DNA of 61,933 bases from Prorocentrum cordatum (GCA_963575745.1 CAUYUJ010017821.1:80001-141933), one strand, 5' to 3'; counted from the first letter of the stretch, positions 19,347 through 28,640 are shown. A program made the numbers and translations. Notes: generated by a model from the letters alone, not told the origin.

Positions 19347-22300
19347 CTCGTCTTCCGAGCTCGATCTCGGCGGAGTCCGCGTCGTCGCTCGTGGGTTCCT
19401 CCTCCGCCTCCTCGTGCACGATTCTCTGGCGCTTCTTTGCGGGGGTGTCGTCCAGCTCCCCTGCTTTCACCATCTTGCGGGTCAGCTTCTCGAGGATGTC
19501 AACGTACTCGCTCGCGATCTCGCCTTGCTCCTCGTAGGGGGTGCCGGTCCAGCTCCGCGGTAGGTCCTCGAACATGGAGCTGATGCCCTCGATCAGGAGC
19601 TCCCGCGCTTTCCTCCTCCGATCAGGTCCCGTGGGATCGTCAGCTGGAACTCCGAGCAGGTTATTCAAGATGCACTCCGCTTCGTGGCACTTGTTCTCCC
19701 CATCCAGGATGGCCGAGGGCAACGGGGTCTCGTCCTCCCAGGCTGGATCGAGAGGGGTGGCCGCGCCCTGCCCGCTGGGGGGTTCTGAGCTGGCCCGGCG
19801 GGGATGCCCGGCTTGCGCTTGCTCTGCCTCGCGCTTGCCGGCATCCCTCGCACGACGGGCCCGGCGGCGCTCCTTAGCCTCTGCCAGCTGTATCTGCAGC
19901 TCCTTGATGCGCTTCTCCTCCTCCTCCAGGACACCTACCTCGGCGGCTTTGGCGGCTTCGAGCTTCCTCCTTATGCTCTCCAGCTTGATGCTGTCGGCTG
20001 AGCTGCCGCCGCTGCTGGACCCTCCAGCGGGCGCCTCGCGGCTTTGTCTCTGGAGGGCTTGGGCGGCAGCCTGCTGGAAGCGCCTCCCTCCTGAGTGCGG
20101 CGGGGGGGCCCGCCTGTTCCAGACAGCGCCAAGCTCTGGGCTGCCAAAGCCCTGGGAGCTGACGCGGTCGGCGATCCTCAGCGTGACGCTGCGGTGGGAC
20201 GCGGGGGTGGCCTCGCTGCGGTGCCACGGCGCCCCCTCGCGCTCCTCGTCCGCGGCCCTCTTGATCCAGCGCGGCGCCCAGGCTGCCCAATTCCCGATGT
20301 CCTCTTTCCCGATCCACAGGATAAGGCGTTCCCCGGGTTCGACACGATCGTCGTCTTCTAAGGGAGGTCCCTCGGCTCCTGCGGTGTCCCCCTCGTCGGT
20401 GTAGACGAACAGGCGAAGCTCCTCGGGGCTGAGGACGTCGTCGCGCAGCCATCTGCAGGTCATGAGGACGCTCTGGAGCTCGTGCGCGTACATGGGGGCC
20501 CCCGGGATTGGTATCCATCGGTCCCCACGCTGTGGAAGAATCACCTTGACTGGCTCATCGGCTTGCTGCTCGGCTTGCCTGGACTTCTTGACCCTCCTGG
20601 GCGGCTCCTTCTCTTCCTCTTCCTCCTCTCCTTCTCCTTCGTCTCCCCCAGGTTCGTCGTCTCCGCCATCTCCTCCAGGGCCCGGTGGTGGCGCTCCTCG
20701 GTCGGGATCCCTCTTTCTCGCCTTGTTGCGTTTCCACCCTCCTCTCTTCTTGCCTCTGTTCGCGCATTGCCATCCTCTGAGCTCAGCTGGATGGTCCTCC
20801 TCCGCCTCCTTCTCCGTGACTGGCACGTCCTGGAAGCGAAAAGGAGGGGGGGGTTCCGCCAGGTGAACCCCGTCACCGGCTCCCGCCGCCATCTTGTCTC
20901 CGGCCCTCGTCGTGACGATGGGCTCAAGCTTCTTCAGGAGCTTCGCGGGGGGGGTCCCCGCTCCCGCAGCCTTGACGACCTCGGCCCAGGCAGCGCACAG
21001 CCTCGTCGGGTACTGGCCGGCGTAGCGGGTGCGACGTAGTCCACGCTGACCGACCTGGAAGCCGAGGGTGCTCAACTCCTCCCGCAGTGCCTTGGCCAGT
21101 GGGGGAGCTCCGCTGGGGATGCGCCCGCCACCGTGCAGGCACGGGGGCGACCGGTGTGAGATCTTGGCCACGAAATTGTCGGCTCGATCACGTCCGTAGT
21201 ACAAGGCCACGGCGCCCTCCGGGAGGTCCTCGAAGGCCTTCCCGGTGCGTGGTTCAACCCGGCTCCAGTGGAAGTTCACGGGCCCCAGCTTGCCGACGAG
21301 GTCGTTCAGCGGGCGCAGCAGCTCGGGTCCGAGCTGTGGGGTTTCCAGGGTCTTGGTATCTGCGGCGAGACCCTGAGCCTGCACGCCTGCCAGGGCTAAT
21401 CGATTGGTCAGGCTCAGGATGTCTTTCTGCTCGGGCTGGCTGAGCGAGAGCTTGGAGGAGTTGTAGTGGTCGATCTGGGCCTGGGTCAGGTCGTAGGGGA
21501 GAAGCCCTTCCAGGGCGACGTGTTCGTGCTGGTTGGTGCAGCGCCTCGCCAGAGAGAGCGCCCAGGGGTAGAGGCCCTTCGAGACCATCCAGAACGTCAG
21601 CTTGCGGCGCCGTTTCGCAGGCTCCTCTGGGGGCCCTAGCCCCCACTCGCACATGGCGACGGAGATAATCCGTGCTCCTGTGCGCTTCTGCAGTTGCCTG
21701 ATCCTGGCCCTGTCCCAGATCTTCGGGTAGCGTCCGTCGCTGGCCGTGTTCTCGAGCATCCACTCTCGATCGTTGGCGTCGAGGCGCTCGCAGAGGTCGG
21801 CGGCGAAATCGGTCATGATGTTGCTGTCGATTTCCGCCTGGACCGTCCCGTCGCCGTCCGGATGCTCAAACGTGCGGGCCCCGCCGTTCTTGAGGCACCA
21901 GGCTGAGTGGGTCGTGCACGGGGGGGCCAACTGGTAGACGTTCGCCTCGTCGGGGCCTGGCGCTGCCCCAGCGTCGAGGAGGAGCCTCTCTCGCACTTGG
22001 GGATCGAGGATGTCGTGCTCCTCCTGGGGCCCGGTCTGGGCCAGGGGGTCCTGGAAATACTCGACGGACGGAGCCGTCTGGAGTCCAACTTCTCGCATCG
22101 CCTTGGTCCAGTTCCCTGCCCCTGCGAAGATCTCGCGAGTGCGGATGCCCCACGCGAAGGCGGGTCTGCGCAGGAGTGGTGCGAGACCGGAGAAGTCCTC
22201 CTCCTCGAGCTCCTGGTTCCCGACGGCGCCCTCACGCGTTGGGAGCTGAGCCTGCTGCATACGTTTGCAGTGCATGCAGGGCGGGGGCCGGCTCGGGATC

Positions 22301-23619
22301 ACGGGCCCCGCGACCTCCTCTGACTCCAGGTACATCTCCCAGCCGACTGTGAGTAGCTCGCGGACGGGTTTCCCAGCTAGCGTCCAGGTCTTGAGGATCT
22401 CCCCAAATGCCCGGCCTCGCTTGTTGGGACTCTGGCCGCCGATGACCGGTGGCCTGAGCACCCGCATATGCCCTCGGTAGATCATGACGTGGACTTCCCT
22501 CTCGCTGGTCTGCGTCGGCAGGACGGAGTCGATCTCGAGCTGGTTCCAGTGGTTGATCCTCCAGACCCGGACGGTGGTCGCGTTGAGGGCACTCAGGGGG
22601 GAGACCGAGATGCACCTGAAGTCCTTGTCGTGGTGCGGGTGCTGGACATCGTGGCAGTGCATCCGGAGCTCGGCTTCACGTGGTGAGACGAAGGGAGGTG
22701 CGCCCCCCAATGCGGCGGAGGCGGTGGTGGCTCCATCCCACAACTCGCGGCGGAGCTGAGCAGCCAGGGCCTTCACGGCCGGCGCATCAGGCTCCTTATC
22801 CCCCCAGAGCAGGGCGGCCGCGATGTGGAGCACCAGACACTGCCTGAGCTCTGCGTCGCCTTCCTTGAGGCCGAGCCGGGTTCTCATCTCTTCGTCGGGC
22901 TGAAGCTCGTCCTGGAAGTCGAGATAGTCCCATTCTTGGTCTTGCACCGTGAGCTTCCCGCGGCCAACCCCAGCCTCCTCGTCCCAGGAGGCTCCTCCAA
23001 TGCTGAGGTCCTGGGTGCTGCTCCTCCCCGCCTTTGATCCCAGCCTGTCGAGGGCCCGACCGGCTTCCTCGGCGAGGGTTGGCCCCCCGTCCCGAGTCGC
23101 CTCCAGCAGTACTTCCTCCAAGCTCAGGGAGATGCCCTCTGAGCTGGCGCGTGCGAGCCTGGCCAGGGCGTGTGAATGCAGGTAGTCGCTGATGTCGCCC
23201 AGCGTCGCGATGGTCCCGCTCTCCAAGATCTTCTCGATGATGTTCCATCTTTCGAGAGCAGCGGGATGAGTCGTCTCACTGGTCCCCTCCACCGCGGGCG
23301 CGTTGGCGTGGGCGTCCAGCAACCAGTCCTCCTCGGGGCCCTGGACGGCCTGCCTGAGCTCCTCCTCGAGGGCGGTGGTCTGAATCTCGTCGAAGGCAGC
23401 TGGGGGGGACCAAACAGCCGGCGAGCCTCCCGCTCGGCTGCCTCCCGCAGGGGCCCCGGGACCTTCTCCGGCGCCTCCCCCAGCCCTTTTGCTGTCTGCT
23501 TCGGCCTTGGCCTGGGCCCTGAGCTGAGCTACCCGCCCGTCGACTGAGGCGGGGTCGACCTTAGCGCCAGACTTCAGGCCGCCGCGCCTGATGAGCTGCG
23601 CCTGCACGGTCCAGTCCAA
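18832..23619 (-). CDS. ORF2: zinc finger, C5-methyltransferase-like N-terminal half, coiled coil
   Basis: About 1595 codons counted from a TTG at 23619, but the frame is open back to 23889 and overlaps ORF1, so entry by a -1 frameshift is likely. The part upstream of 23619 holds a zinc-finger-like cluster, CWGACTWAGCPKAAGTCAHSH (about 23645-23706). Residues about 498-680 carry methyltransferase signatures: IFAGAGNWTKAM (motif I), QLAPPCTTHSAW (motif IV, Pro-Pro-Cys), WMLENTASDGRY (ENV-like motif VI) and RRRKLTFWMVSKGL (motif VIII-like). A Lys/Arg/Glu-rich region and a long coiled coil (about 1207-1270, EEEEKRIKELQIQLAEAKER) follow. The last ~170 codons overlap ORF3 and are probably untranslated if the ribosome shifts near 19355. 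The catalytic Cys appears present. Confidence 0.8.
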   Translation of the reverse strand: MDWTVQAQLIRRGGLKSGAKVDPASVDGRVAQLRAQAKAEADSKRAGGGAGEGPGAPAGGSRAGGSPAVWSPPAAFDEIQTTALEEELRQAVQGPEEDWLLDAHANAPAVEGTSETTHPAALERWNIIEKILESGTIATLGDISDYLHSHALARLARASSEGISLSLEEVLLEATRDGGPTLAEEAGRALDRLGSKAGRSSTQDLSIGGASWDEEAGVGRGKLTVQDQEWDYLDFQDELQPDEEMRTRLGLKEGDAELRQCLVLHIAAALLWGDKEPDAPAVKALAAQLRRELWDGATTASAALGGAPPFVSPREAELRMHCHDVQHPHHDKDFRCISVSPLSALNATTVRVWRINHWNQLEIDSVLPTQTSEREVHVMIYRGHMRVLRPPVIGGQSPNKRGRAFGEILKTWTLAGKPVRELLTVGWEMYLESEEVAGPVIPSRPPPCMHCKRMQQAQLPTREGAVGNQELEEEDFSGLAPLLRRPAFAWGIRTREIFAGAGNWTKAMREVGLQTAPSVEYFQDPLAQTGPQEEHDILDPQVRERLLLDAGAAPGPDEANVYQLAPPCTTHSAWCLKNGGARTFEHPDGDGTVQAEIDSNIMTDFAADLCERLDANDREWMLENTASDGRYPKIWDRARIRQLQKRTGARIISVAMCEWGLGPPEEPAKRRRKLTFWMVSKGLYPWALSLARRCTNQHEHVALEGLLPYDLTQAQIDHYNSSKLSLSQPEQKDILSLTNRLALAGVQAQGLAADTKTLETPQLGPELLRPLNDLVGKLGPVNFHWSRVEPRTGKAFEDLPEGAVALYYGRDRADNFVAKISHRSPPCLHGGGRIPSGAPPLAKALREELSTLGFQVGQRGLRRTRYAGQYPTRLCAAWAEVVKAAGAGTPPAKLLKKLEPIVTTRAGDKMAAGAGDGVHLAEPPPPFRFQDVPVTEKEAEEDHPAELRGWQCANRGKKRGGWKRNKARKRDPDRGAPPPGPGGDGGDDEPGGDEGEGEEEEEEKEPPRRVKKSRQAEQQADEPVKVILPQRGDRWIPIPGAPMYAHELQSVLMTCRWLRDDVLSPEELRLFVYTDEGDTAGAEGPPLEDDDRVEPGERLILWIGKEDIGNWAAWAPRWIKRAADEEREGAPWHRSEATPASHRSVTLRIADRVSSQGFGSPELGAVWNRRAPPPHSGGRRFQQAAAQALQRQSREAPAGGSSSGGSSADSIKLESIRRKLEAAKAAEVGVLEEEEKRIKELQIQLAEAKERRRARRARDAGKREAEQAQAGHPRRASSEPPSGQGAATPLDPAWEDETPLPSAILDGENKCHEAECILNNLLGVPADDPTGPDRRRKARELLIEGISSMFEDLPRSWTGTPYEEQGEIASEYVDILEKLTRKMVKAGELDDTPAKKRQRIVHEEAEEEPTSDDADSAEIELGRRGGGEAVREDRGGNRPPPPRGSRSPEPLARASGGGQAEHGGDFPELSWGQRQRRPRPRRRRRATAECTSTARGTGNPLRPSPASEEQTPRHDPPEGRTNEEKPLGHDSRGSSQACRRQVDDLQRRPPYWGSRRRQRRDVRREAHTQAQAEVTGCPAARHLQGRAIAAQTPPR

Positions 23620-23768
23620 GCTGCCAAGCCCCTTGATGGCCTCGTGGGAGTGGGCGCAGGTCCCTGCCGCCTTGGGGCAGCCAGCCCATGTGCAGGCGCC
23701 CCAGCAGATGACCTTCCCGTTCTTGTCCCGGGGGGCATGCTTGACTGAGCGCCCGATCTCGCTGGACG

Positions 23769-26700
23769 TCAGCGCCTTCCCTGCTGGGTACGCCCGGGCG
23801 GCGGGCCGCTTCTTGGCAGCAGCCTTCTTGCCTTTCCTGTGCCTGGGCCAGCTCCTGCGGGCGCCTCCTGATCTGCTGGGGTGTGTTCGTCAGCCTTCCC
23901 AGCCTTGGGGGTCCTCGAGGGGCCGGCGTGGAGGTTCTGATGGAGGAACCTCTGCAGCCGCCGGGCCTGGCGAGGGACGCACACCACCTGGCAGTACCCG
24001 TCCGGTGCGTCGAGGTCGTACACGTTCGGAAAGGTCAGCCACGCACTCCCAGACGGCCCTGTAGGGGCGAGGGCGATGGTTTTGATGTCCTCCCGGCGCG
24101 GGTTGGTGAGCCCCAGGATGCGGCACACCTCCCTTCGCTTCTCCCGAAGCTGCTCGCACCAGGTTGCAGCAAGCTCCTCCCAAAGGCTGTACACATAGTC
24201 TGCTGGGAAGGCCACGTCGTCCTCCTCGTAGGCAAGGCGCAGGGTCTCCAGGGCTCGGCGTCGCTCGGGCTCGTGCATCCGCCCGTAGACTAGCCCGAAG
24301 ACGGTGATGGCGTTCTCGGCCTGCCTCACCCACTGAGAGAAGACGACCGGGTGCCGGGGGCGCGGCTCGAGCTTGCACGTGGTGGGCATGGTGTAGGCGT
24401 CGAACACCTCTGCTTTGCAATGGGGAAAATCGGCCACGGAGATCGACCACTCGGCCAGATCCTTGTGGCCCCGCCCCCCCCAACAGAAGGCGGCGATGCC
24501 GTGCGCCATCCTGTTCGTCACCGTCGTCGGCCAGTTCACCGCCTGCATCACGTGCTTCGCGTGCTCGCAGGCGCGCTTGAGGCCATGGAACAACTCCCGC
24601 CCGGTCAGGGCACCGCAGACCTCTACGTCGAGGGTGTCGCAACCCCGCGCCAGGTACACGTCCAGCTCCTCGGCACGTCCGATGGCGCCGAGGGTGCCCC
24701 GCTGCGCTACCTTCTCTTCCTCGCCGGACCTGCGGAGGCTGTCCACCGCCTGCAGCAGCCGCATGTTGTCTAGGTGCTGCTGTTCTTGACCGTTCTGGAG
24801 GACTTGCGCGTAGGTGGAGAAAGCGGCTGAGGGTTCACCTTCTCCGGCTCCTGCGGCGTACCTACGATCTGGCTGCCCTGGGGTTTTAACCAGTCCTCCG
24901 TGGCCATAAGCGCTCCGGTTAGTGAACATCTGCCCGAGATTCGGTACAAGGCCGGGCATCAAACCTGGCGGAGACAAGCGAGTCGCTCCCGGCACGCGCA
25001 CGCCCGGCGGGGTAGCCGGCGGCGGCAATGGCGGAGCGCTCGTGGCGGCGTCCAGCCCAGGGGGAACTCCAGGTTGGCTGGGCTCTTGGCTGGCATCGGG
25101 TTTGCGCTCGGTGTCTAGCTTCAAGAGGCCACTAGCGAGGGGTGGGTTCACCCCTTCATCTTTTTCGGCTCGAACCCGCTCCAACTTTCTTTCCCACCTG
25201 TCGATGTGCGCCTGGTACTTGGCCCGTTCCTCGGTCCCACTGCTGCGCATGAGACGCCTGGTGTACTTGATGAGATGCTCCAAGACCACGGTGATGTCCT
25301 CGTCGTATCCTGCCGCCACGCTCTGCAGCGCCGAGGCGTCGTCCGATCCTTCTTCGTGAGCGGCGAGGTACAGCCCCAGCAAGGCCTCCCCGGTGTTCTC
25401 CTCTTCGTGGCCCTTCCCCGCCGGACTGCGTGAAGAGCGCCGAGGGACTGAGGAGGTCAGATCACCCTCCTCGCCCAGGCCCCACCCGACGCCGAATGGG
25501 GGCTTGGGGGAACTGCTGCGATCAAGCCTCGCCCAATGCTTCTTGAGTTGCGTGTCCAGCTCGTCGGAGGTGGGCTGCGGTACTCCGGGGGCATCACCTG
25601 AGGTGCCCGCTGGATGCCGGCGCACGAGCAGGTCCCCGCGGGCCCGAAGCTGAGCCCACTGAGGGCGGCCGATGCGCTTGGTCTTCCCGCCGACGGGGAC
25701 CCCGTTCCAAGGACGCAGCTTCTCCCACATGGTGCTGCTCACGACGACGCCGTGCACCCCGATCCCCATCTCCTCGGCCCCGAGTGGTGGGTGATACAAG
25801 AGCTCCTCCAGGTAGCCTGCGGGGAGCCTTCCCTGGTCGCTGGCGACGGGGGCGTACTCGATCCCCGCGGTCTTGAGGGTGAAGCAGACGTTCTCCTGGC
25901 CTTCCGCCGAGTAGTCTTTGCAGTGCGGCTCCTCCACGTCTACTACAGTCGTGCTGCCATCTCCGGTGGGCCCTCCCCCTGGACGGGACTTCCCCGAGAA
26001 GATAACCCACTGCGGGCCGGCGGCCCAGTGGACTCGCACACGCAGTACGAGAGGGTCACCCTGCTCGGTCTCCTCGTCGGGGGCAGGGCCGGCGTCTCGC
26101 GGGAGGGGCACCCTCGGAGAAGGCGGCGCTTCGAACCTGACACCAACAGGTGGACCTCGCGGCGAAGCTGAGGCCTCCCGTCGGTGTTGCCCAGGGGCTG
26201 CTTGTCCGCGATGGCCCTCCGGTCCCCGTACCCCGTCTGCGGGGGGAGCTGCGTTGACTGGGATGCCATGCTCGCGCGCCCGTGGGCTGCGACTGCGAAC
26301 CGTCCGACGCCGCAAGCCCAAGCTCGAGAGGAATCCGCGGCCCTGGATGGCTGCGGCTGCCTGCACTGCTCGACCTGCTTCTCCACCCAGATGAAGAAGA
26401 CATAGTGGTACGCCCTCTGCGTTGCCAACTGCCTGACGGCAGCAAGTCACCTGCGAACATTTGTCACGGTACCGAGATGCTCGGTAAACCTGGGCATGAT
26501 GTGCGCAGAGATGGGCGAACGAATTTCGCCCGTCGCTGGGTGGCGGGAGGTCTGAAGCCTGCCCGTCTTCGAAGAGCAGGGTGGTCGGCTCTGCCTCCGC
26601 GGCGCCCCTGCAACCGTCGGGTGCCCAGGGGCGGGCGCCGCCGCGTAGAACGATACCCACCCGAACAGCTCCACATGGCCTGTCCTCGGCCTCCACCTCC

Positions 26701-28055
26701 GACTCTGACTCCTGATCCAAAACTTCTGCGATGCCCCCTGCAACGCCTGGCTCCGCAGCGCCTGTCTTGCGACGGCGGCGTCGCCGGCAGCAACAGGAGC
26801 AACCGCAGGAGAGGATGCAGTAAAGGAACACGATCACTTTCCAGATGCCCCCCCCCAGGTCGGCGACGGTCCGCCAGAGCAGGAAGACGCCCCGGCAAGA
26901 GGTGAACCTGGCGTGGGAGCCGATGTCCACGATCGCCTCGGAATCCAAGGCAGCGTACTCTTTACAATGAACTTCTCCAGGTTGATCTCTACAAACCAGG
27001 TTGCGGCACAGGTGAATGGAACGGCCCTCGAGTGACTCCAGTTTCTGACGGAGTGCGCGCGAGCTGGCCCCCTTCACGCCCAGGTAGTCTATCCAGAGGC
27101 CCATCCGGTCGATCCGCTTGGGCTCCGAAAGGTCGATCTTCAGCCGGGCCACGTGGTCGTCGATCTTGATCAGCACGTCGTTAGGCCGCCTCCCAGTCCC
27201 ACGACCCTTCACCTTCTTGCTGTAGTACTCCGTGGTAGTGGCTGGTCCGGTCTCTGGCCCCATCCAATTGATCTGGGTAAGGGCAGGCGGAGCCGGCGGC
27301 AGGTACCTTTCGGCAGCTGCATCGCCAGGCTCTCGCTGGCGGCACTTGGTGCACCGCGCCAGTAGACCGATCAACCAGAGGGCGGCTGCGCATGGGGCCA
27401 GTAGGGTACGACAGATGTGAGTGAGGAAAGCCAGCACCGCCAGGAAAGCCAAGAGGATGAACGTCCATGCCACGGCAGGCCAAGCGGCCCCGAAGACCGT
27501 CAGGCCCAGCTTCTCGAGAGCATAGAAGAACCACCCACCATCATTGGTCAGCCAGCCTGTCTCGGCATGGGTGGAGAAGGCGCTCCCAAGGCTGTCAAGC
27601 TTCTCGTAGGCGACCCCGCCCATGCCACTCAGGCGCCAGGCCCAGGTGCCCGCACGTAGTGGCTTCAATCCCAGCGCCCAGACACCCCAGCCGCCCACCC
27701 AAGACTCCCCGCTGCCCGGGTCCTTGGTGGGGTCGCTGCCATTGTCGACTCCTCCGGCGGCCTGGGCTGGGGGCGGGGGCGGCGCTCCCGGCGGCCCACT
27801 GTCGGGCGGCGCCTGGGGGCTGCCTGCATCCTCACCCTCCTCCTCGGGCTCGCCGATCTCCATGCCGTACTCGGAGTCGTCGTAGTACGGCACGGTGTAC
27901 CCGAACGGGGCCTCCTGGGCCGCAGCCGGGTGGCCCCAACTGGCGCGGGCGACAGCGGAGCTGAGGGGCCCGCGCCAGTCGTAGGCGGCTGCGCTGGTGA
28001 CCAGCGCGGCCAGCCCGCGGGCCGCACCTGCCAGCGCCGGGCGCCGGGCAGCCAT
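23769..28055 (-). CDS. ORF1: Gag-position protein with membrane segments
   Basis: About 1428 residues from the first ATG at 28055, just inside repeat A1; the frame itself is open to 28235 through A1. The N-terminus (MAARRPALAG, then LAALVTSAAA) resembles a signal peptide. An acidic, Pro-rich stretch follows. Hydrophobic segments occur at about residues 195-235 (WTFILLAFLAVLAFLTHIC and APCAAALWLIGLLARC) and about 400-420 (IWKVIVFLYCILSCGCSCCC followed by six Arg), the second with a Cys cluster suited to acylation. The last 450 residues are soluble and helical (TYAQVLQNGQEQQHLDNM, ACEHAKHVMQAVNW, YVYSLWEELAATWCEQL), ending in a basic tail. Gag is inferred from position. I do not recognise the family, and the membrane parts are unusual for Gag. 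Confidence 0.75.
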   Translation of the reverse strand: MAARRPALAGAARGLAALVTSAAAYDWRGPLSSAVARASWGHPAAAQEAPFGYTVPYYDDSEYGMEIGEPEEEGEDAGSPQAPPDSGPPGAPPPPPAQAAGGVDNGSDPTKDPGSGESWVGGWGVWALGLKPLRAGTWAWRLSGMGGVAYEKLDSLGSAFSTHAETGWLTNDGGWFFYALEKLGLTVFGAAWPAVAWTFILLAFLAVLAFLTHICRTLLAPCAAALWLIGLLARCTKCRQREPGDAAAERYLPPAPPALTQINWMGPETGPATTTEYYSKKVKGRGTGRRPNDVLIKIDDHVARLKIDLSEPKRIDRMGLWIDYLGVKGASSRALRQKLESLEGRSIHLCRNLVCRDQPGEVHCKEYAALDSEAIVDIGSHARFTSCRGVFLLWRTVADLGGGIWKVIVFLYCILSCGCSCCCRRRRRRKTGAAEPGVAGGIAEVLDQESESEVEAEDRPCGAVRVGIVLRGGARPWAPDGCRGAAEAEPTTLLFEDGQASDLPPPSDGRNSFAHLCAHHAQVYRASRYRDKCSQVTCCRQAVGNAEGVPLCLLHLGGEAGRAVQAAAAIQGRGFLSSLGLRRRTVRSRSPRAREHGIPVNAAPPADGVRGPEGHRGQAAPGQHRREASASPRGPPVGVRFEAPPSPRVPLPRDAGPAPDEETEQGDPLVLRVRVHWAAGPQWVIFSGKSRPGGGPTGDGSTTVVDVEEPHCKDYSAEGQENVCFTLKTAGIEYAPVASDQGRLPAGYLEELLYHPPLGAEEMGIGVHGVVVSSTMWEKLRPWNGVPVGGKTKRIGRPQWAQLRARGDLLVRRHPAGTSGDAPGVPQPTSDELDTQLKKHWARLDRSSSPKPPFGVGWGLGEEGDLTSSVPRRSSRSPAGKGHEEENTGEALLGLYLAAHEEGSDDASALQSVAAGYDEDITVVLEHLIKYTRRLMRSSGTEERAKYQAHIDRWERKLERVRAEKDEGVNPPLASGLLKLDTERKPDASQEPSQPGVPPGLDAATSAPPLPPPATPPGVRVPGATRLSPPGLMPGLVPNLGQMFTNRSAYGHGGLVKTPGQPDRRYAAGAGEGEPSAAFSTYAQVLQNGQEQQHLDNMRLLQAVDSLRRSGEEEKVAQRGTLGAIGRAEELDVYLARGCDTLDVEVCGALTGRELFHGLKRACEHAKHVMQAVNWPTTVTNRMAHGIAAFCWGGRGHKDLAEWSISVADFPHCKAEVFDAYTMPTTCKLEPRPRHPVVFSQWVRQAENAITVFGLVYGRMHEPERRRALETLRLAYEEDDVAFPADYVYSLWEELAATWCEQLREKRREVCRILGLTNPRREDIKTIALAPTGPSGSAWLTFPNVYDLDAPDGYCQVVCVPRQARRLQRFLHQNLHAGPSRTPKAGKADEHTPADQEAPAGAGPGTGKARRLLPRSGPPPGRTQQGRR

Positions 28056-28108
28056 GGCACGCACGCTTCCGGGCGCCGCGGGCGCCCAGACCTCCTGAGG
28101 TCGGCTCC

Positions 28109-28241
28109 AGGGCTTTGAGCCCCGAAGGCTTGAGCGGGAGAGAGGAAAAGGGAAGGGCAAGCAGAGGCAGGAGCAGGGAGAGGAGAAACCCAAGCCGACT
28201 GGGGAGGGCGGGGTCCAACCGTTTAGGACAAACAACTAAGA
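28109..28241 (-). repeat. Split direct repeat A1 (outer 5' end)
   Basis: 133 bp, matching A2 at 12901-13033. It marks the 5' end of the YR element on the minus strand. Outside it, at 28242, GATCC-type repeats resume. Confidence 0.9.
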
Positions 28242-28390
28242 TCCCCGATCCTCCCTGATCCTCGCTCCTCGATCCCACTAGATCCTCGATCCCCCTCGAT
28301 CCCCGATCCGCCTCGATCCGCCAGAGGATGAAGTCGATCCTCGATCCTCGATCCTCATCGATCCTCGATACCTTCCTCGCCCTCCCTGCG
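28242..28390. repeat. GATCCTC microsatellite, right flank of YR element
   Basis: Tandem gatcctc, cgatccc and related units. This matches the array on the left side of the element at 12505-12606. Confidence 0.8.
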
Positions 28391-28429
28391 GCCCCTGCTC
28401 TTCGCCGCCCCCCCTCCCAGGGAGGGCCC

Positions 28430-28640
28430 ATAATCGAATCGATTGGTCGGATCGGCGATCGAAATGAATCGGATCGGCTGAAATCGGCAGCCGAGTCGGG
28501 AGAAATCGAATCGGTGGAATCGGCAAGCCAACACAGCCTCCAACTGGGAAGCCGGAGTCCGGATAGAAATTCGAAGTCGAATCGAAGTGAAATCGGAAGC
28601 CATTCGAGATCGAGCCAAATCGAGTCGGAGGAATCGAAAT
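28430..28640. repeat. Degenerate GAATCGG-type repeat
   Basis: Irregular repeats of gaatcg, gatcgg and gaaatcgg over about 200 bp, possibly derived from the adjacent GATC-rich array. No coding sequence is supported. Confidence 0.6.

Larger units (their letters stand above)
12607..28241 (-). mobile_element. Tyrosine-recombinase retrotransposon with split direct repeats
   Basis: About 15.6 kb, read on the minus strand. The ends are split direct repeats in the order A1 (28241-28109), coding region, B1 (13259-13033), A2 (13033-12901), B2 (12833-12607). This is the layout of PAT/Ngaro-type YR retrotransposons. B1 abuts A2 exactly, whereas 67 bp lie between A2 and B2. The coding region has four long overlapping frames: ORF1 with membrane segments, ORF2 with zinc finger and methyltransferase-like motifs, ORF3 with RT, RNase H and further methyltransferase-like motifs, and the recombinase. 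As expected for YR elements, no target-site duplication is evident. The A and B copies look nearly identical, which points to a fairly young insertion. Confidence 0.9.

Noticed and set aside
20000-22700. Possible OTU-like protease in ORF2 (region with INHWNQLEIDSVLP and MIYRGHMRVL, about 22450-22570)
   Set aside because: Only a faint pattern of strand and His was seen; no Cys-His catalytic pair could be placed with confidence.
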